A stretch of DNA of 7,807 nt from the NCBI GenBank assembly GCA_040755335.1, contig JBFMAU010000370.1, positions 1 through 7,807 of the forward strand, given 5' to 3'. A program made the translations under genes and the position numbers. Each line of letters opens with the position of its first letter. Position 1 is the stretch's first letter. Of the stretch, positions 5,183-7,807 are shown one piece after another. The stretch is from UBA7656 sp040755335. Its GTDB lineage: Bacteria > Acidobacteriota > Blastocatellia > UBA7656. A model generated the notes under the pieces. That model was given only the letters and a program-made list of their open reading frames with translations. It searched no databases and had not been told where the DNA came from.

Positions 5183-6874
5183 ATGAAAAAAATTCTTGCG
5201 GCCTGTTTCCTCAGCGCGCTCCTGTTGTCACTGCCGCGCGAGGTATTGACTCAACAGCACGTTTACGATGTTTTGATCAAAGGCGGGCGCATACTCGATG
5301 GCACGGGAAACCCATGGTTTGCAGCCGACATAGCTATCAAGGACGGAAAGATCGCCGCCATAGGCAATCTCGCCTCTGCCACTGCCGCACGCACCGTAGA
5401 TGCTCGCAATCTTTATGTCGCGCCCGGTTTCATCGATATTCATTCGCACGCCGATGATGGGCTTGGCGCGGCGGCGACTAAAACCAATCCGAACGTCATC
5501 ACTCAGGGAGTAACGACAGTCGTCATCAATCAGGACGGTCGCTCGCCGTGGCCGCTCTCGGATCAGAAAAAGAAATACGAGCAGCAGGGCATAGGCACGA
5601 ACGCCATCCTGATGGTCGGACACGGAACAGTCCGCCGCATGGCGATGAAGAATGATTTCAGGCGTCGCGCCACTTCCTCTGAAATCGAAGAGATGAAACG
5701 TCTCGTTCGACAGGGGATGGGAGAAGGAGCGTGGGGACTGAGCGCGGGGCTTGAATACGTGCCGGGGAGATGGAGCGCGACGGATGAAGTGGTCGAGCTT
5801 GCCCGCGTGGTCGCCTCTTACGACGGCTTTTACATCTCGCACGAAAGAAGCGAAGGGCGCGACCCTATGTGGAAGAACGCTTCCGATCCGACGCCTTCAG
5901 TAGATTTGCTTCAGGCCGTAAAAGAAACCATCGAGATAGGCGAGCGGAGCGGCGCGCGAGTCGTAGCGTCTCACCTCAAAGCCAAGGGGGCTTTGTTTTG
6001 GGGAAGCAGTCACGCAGCCACGCGGCTCATAGCGGAAGCGCGCGAGCGAGGAGTTCAGGTCTACGCCGATCAGTATCCGTACACGACTTCCGGCTCGGAC
6101 GGCAACACAGTGCTGATTCCAATGTGGGCGCTCGGAGACGAAGGAGCGGAAAGCGGCGATCAACTGGGCGAATTGAGGCGGATAAGCTTCGCGAGGATGA
6201 AGGAGAATTTCACGCGAAGGCTTCAATCGCCCGAAACGAGAGACCGTATCAGACTCGACATCGCGCACGAAATAGATCGTCGCGGAGGGGCGCGTAACAT
6301 AATCGTTTATGACTTCACGGATAAAAATTACGTTGAGAAATCTCTCGGCGAGATCGCCGCGATGAGAGGAGAAGACCCTGTCGATACGGCGATATGGATT
6401 CAGCTAAACGGATTGGCGCGACCGGGCGGGGCGAGGATGCGCGGGTTTTCTCTGTCGGAGATCGACATCGAACACATAATGCAGCAGGAGTTCACCGCAA
6501 CGTGCAGCGACGGCGGAACAGTGGCTCTTGGCGCGGGGATTCCGCACGCGAGATTTTACGGGACGTTCCCGCGCAAGATTCGCCGCTACGTTTTCGAGCG
6601 CGGAATAATTTCGCTTCCGTTTGCGGTGCGTTCTATGACTTCGCTTCCGGCGCAGATAATCGGATTGAAAGATCGCGGATTGATCAAAGAAGGGTACCGG
6701 GCAGATATCACTTTGTTCGATCCCGAAAAAATCGCAGACCGCGCCACCTTCACCAATCCGCATCAGTACGCCGACGGAGTGCCTTTCGTTTTCGTCGGTG
6801 GCGAACTGGTCGTCGATGGGGGAAAGATAACGGGCAAGCTGCCGGGTCGAGTGCTTTCTCCCCCGGGGAGATGA
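5183..6874 (+). CDS. Exported amidohydrolase, N-acyl-D-amino-acid deacylase (D-aminoacylase) type
   Basis: This 563-residue protein starts at ATG 5183 behind AAGGGGG; the frame opens further upstream, but that part is low-complexity leader. Residues 1-24 look like a Sec signal (KK, then a hydrophobic core, cleavage near VLTQ), so it should act outside the cytoplasm. The amidohydrolase barrel follows: YDVLIKGGRILDGTGNP (28-44), GFIDIHSHAD with metal ligands His87 and His89, ISHERSE with His220, SHLKAKG with His264, and CSDGG with catalytic Asp443. The closing segment is GYRADITLFDP (504-514). Family members remove acyl groups from D-amino acids or act on D-residue peptides and related cyclic amides. 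The classical bridging metal ligand Cys (in GNCG) aligns here with Asp118 in INQDGRSP. It may serve recycling of D-amino-acid material such as cell wall; that is inference. It lies 144 nt after the fusion gene, so it may have its own promoter. Confidence 0.88.
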   Translation: MKKILAACFLSALLLSLPREVLTQQHVYDVLIKGGRILDGTGNPWFAADIAIKDGKIAAIGNLASATAARTVDARNLYVAPGFIDIHSHADDGLGAAATKTNPNVITQGVTTVVINQDGRSPWPLSDQKKKYEQQGIGTNAILMVGHGTVRRMAMKNDFRRRATSSEIEEMKRLVRQGMGEGAWGLSAGLEYVPGRWSATDEVVELARVVASYDGFYISHERSEGRDPMWKNASDPTPSVDLLQAVKETIEIGERSGARVVASHLKAKGALFWGSSHAATRLIAEARERGVQVYADQYPYTTSGSDGNTVLIPMWALGDEGAESGDQLGELRRISFARMKENFTRRLQSPETRDRIRLDIAHEIDRRGGARNIIVYDFTDKNYVEKSLGEIAAMRGEDPVDTAIWIQLNGLARPGGARMRGFSLSEIDIEHIMQQEFTATCSDGGTVALGAGIPHARFYGTFPRKIRRYVFERGIISLPFAVRSMTSLPAQIIGLKDRGLIKEGYRADITLFDPEKIADRATFTNPHQYADGVPFVFVGGELVVDGGKITGKLPGRVLSPPGR

Positions 6875-6990
6875 TGAGCCGCGTCATTCACGTTTCGGAG
6901 GAACACTTGACGCCAGAGCCATCGCCGCCCAGTTGGTCGCAGCGTCGGAAGAAATCGGTTCTTCACATACCACGACCCGCCTTCTAGCTG

Positions 6991-7146
6991 CAATGGCATT
7001 AAGTTGGTATGAATATCAGCGGGATTCGCTGCTCATTTTGGAGCGGAAGCGACCGCTCGCAGCTTTTGTTTCGAGTCAAAAGCGTTGAGCGTGTCACCGC
7101 ACTCCAAAGAAGGTCACCAATACCTTCGGCCAACTTAATGCCATTG
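6991..7146. mobile_element. MITE-like 156-bp non-coding element
   Basis: CAATGGCATTAAGTTGG at 6991-7007 is repeated as a perfect 17-bp inverted copy at 7130-7146. The 156 bp they bound contain no credible gene, only a hairpin (GAGCGG at 7041-7046 with CCGCTC at 7053-7058). AGCT occurs close to both ends (6986-6989 and 7147-7150), but one base separates it from the left end, so a target duplication is uncertain. A third copy of the first 15 bases is at 7740-7754. This looks like a transposase-less element carrying insertion-sequence ends. The rest of the gap between genes (6875-6990) shows nothing I recognise. Confidence 0.6.
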
Positions 7147-7167
7147 AGCTAAAGCTTGAACTCTGAA
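7132..7167 (+). repeat. 36-bp inverted repeat, left arm
   Basis: AACTTAATGCCATTG (7132-7146), nine bases, then TTGAACTCTGAA (7156-7167). Reversed, it matches 7719-7754 at 33 of 36 positions. The arms frame the DUF4440-like gene, and this arm overlaps the right end of the MITE-like element. Confidence 0.75.
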
Positions 7168-7173
7168 TCTCGG

Positions 7174-7638
7174 TCATTGCTGAGCGATGCGAGTCACTTG
7201 CTGAGCAACCACTTGCCACCGCCCCTGCTTCTTCACATACACCGATGTGCCTCGGGATTGACCAGTGAGGTCTTGACCTCGGCGTTGACCTTTGACCGTC
7301 CCCCGGCTCGTCACTACAGCCGCATCACCGTAGACACGAACTTGAACATCATCGATGCTCATTGACACGAACTTCAGCTCACCGGATTTAATCTCTGTCA
7401 GGCGCTGCGCCTTCGTCTGCACTTCACCCGAAGAGTTTGTAAAGGTGAAGTCATCAGCCCAGATGCGGTCAAGCGTGGCTGTGTCGCCCTTGAGTTGGGC
7501 ATTGACCAACTCGCTCACGAGTTGCCTTATCGCTTGTTCAGCGTCGCCATTTTGGCTTGCCCGCTTGCCACTCGTTTGACCGGTAGTGATGGATGATGCT
7601 GCGATCATCAGCATGGCGATAACAATGATTCGTTTCAT
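7174..7638 (-). CDS. Secreted DUF4440/NTF2-like (SnoaL-like) protein
   Basis: This 154-residue protein has an N-terminal signal peptide: MKRIIVIAMLMIAASS, with cleavage likely near residues 20-22 (ITTGQ). The mature part is a single cone-shaped NTF2-like domain of the DUF4440 type: AIRQLVSELVNAQLKGDTAT (36-55) as the first helix, RIWADDFTFTNSSGEV (58-73), a pair of strands around DVQVRVYGDAAVVTSRGTVKG (101-121), and the closing GRWQVVAQQVTRI (139-151). Such proteins bind small molecules or act as ketosteroid-isomerase-like enzymes; no catalytic residue can be assigned here and the function is unknown. AAGGAG 7 nt upstream supports the start. It is the only gene in a 623-bp stretch bounded by a 36-bp inverted repeat and ends 6 nt inside the left arm. 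Confidence 0.85.
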   Translation of the reverse strand: MKRIIVIAMLMIAASSITTGQTSGKRASQNGDAEQAIRQLVSELVNAQLKGDTATLDRIWADDFTFTNSSGEVQTKAQRLTEIKSGELKFVSMSIDDVQVRVYGDAAVVTSRGTVKGQRRGQDLTGQSRGTSVYVKKQGRWQVVAQQVTRIAQQ

Positions 7639-7691
7639 GAGAGTACTCCTTTCAGTTCTTTACTCTGCGGCTTAAAGCGGTTACCGTGAAA

Positions 7692-7739
7692 GTTCAGAGT
7701 TCAACCTTCAGGTTGTCGTTCAGAGTTCAACCTTCAGGT
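7692..7739 (+). repeat. Tandem duplication of a 22-bp unit
   Basis: A 22-bp unit beginning GTTCAGAGTTCAA and ending CTTCAGGT occurs at 7692-7713 and exactly again at 7718-7739, with TGTC between. Its core TTCAGAGTTCAA is the inverse of 7156-7167. It lies upstream of the DUF4440-like gene. Confidence 0.85.
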
Positions 7740-7754
7740 CAATGGCATTAAGTT
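7719..7754 (-). repeat. 36-bp inverted repeat, right arm
   Basis: TTCAGAGTTCAA (7719-7730), nine bases, then CAATGGCATTAAGTT (7740-7754), the inverse of 7132-7167 with three mismatches, all within the nine central bases. Sequence beyond 7754 no longer matches the left side. Confidence 0.75.
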
Positions 7755-7782
7755 AAGAATAAAGATGATGCGATCTGGGAGC

Positions 7783-7799
7783 GCGGGCGGCTCGCCCGC
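7783..7799. repeat. GC-rich hairpin
   Basis: GCGGGCG (7783-7789) pairs perfectly with CGCCCGC (7793-7799) around GCT. There is no T-tract within the window, so it may be a dispersed palindrome or part of the next repeat element and not a terminator. Confidence 0.5.
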
Positions 7800-7807
7800 T
7801 TGAGGTT

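Noticed and set aside
5183..5260. Lipoprotein signal (LAAC at residues 5-8)
   Set aside because: The cysteine would follow only seven residues, too short for a signal peptide h-region; the hydrophobic core continues beyond it.
6871..6987. Small frame overlapping the amidohydrolase stop (ATGATGA), starting MMSRVIHVSEEH
   Set aside because: Only 38-39 codons, Pro/Arg-rich after the first dozen residues, with no ribosome-binding site evidence beyond the overlap and no recognised family. It could be a decayed gene start, but this cannot be supported.
1..7807. CRISPR array, tRNA, rRNA or transposase gene
   Set aside because: No regularly spaced direct repeats with variable spacers, no cloverleaf or rRNA-like segment and no transposase motifs were seen on either strand.

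Overview
The window looks like a chromosomal segment from a GC-moderate soil-type bacterium. The mix of small enzymes with DinB, MOSC and NTF2-like folds, Tat and Sec exported proteins, and many short palindromic repeats between genes would fit Acidobacteriota (Blastocatellia-like). That placement is inference from style; no rRNA or marker gene is present.

Left half, minus strand, read from about 2771 down to 1: a DinB-family protein, a glutamine-amidotransferase-like protein related to the C-terminal domain of CTP synthase, a MOSC-domain protein, an isochorismatase-family cysteine hydrolase and, running off the left edge, the first 32 codons of a protein with a Tat signal. The middle three genes are packed with 11-12 nt gaps and strong Shine-Dalgarno sites, so they are very likely one transcript. 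The main result is the amidotransferase-like gene (2158 to 1421, minus). It is one frame interrupted only by a TGA, exactly where the catalytic cysteine of the amidotransferase fold should be. A 9-bp perfect hairpin with a GGU apical loop starts 11 nt after that TGA, matching the bacterial SECIS pattern. I read it as a selenoprotein, not a pseudogene. The usual His and Glu partners of a glutaminase triad are replaced by Val and Gln, so the protein has probably left glutamine chemistry for selenol or redox chemistry.

Middle, plus strand: a divergent intergenic region with a candidate operator and a palindromic repeat leads into a MetR-like LysR regulator. It is followed 16 nt later by a single-chain fusion of a DinB domain and a nitroreductase domain. 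Then comes an exported amidohydrolase of the N-acyl-D-amino-acid deacylase type, with Asp at the position where the classical family has its metal-bridging Cys.

Right end: a 156-bp non-coding element with 17-bp perfect terminal inverted repeats, then a secreted DUF4440/NTF2-like protein (minus strand) framed by a 36-bp inverted repeat (33/36 matches) that reuses the same terminal sequence. This suggests repeat-driven insertion or cassette-like movement at this end.

A loose functional theme is redox and small-molecule detoxification (selenoprotein, MOSC, nitroreductase, cysteine hydrolase, DinB/thiol-transferase folds). No substrate can be named from sequence alone.
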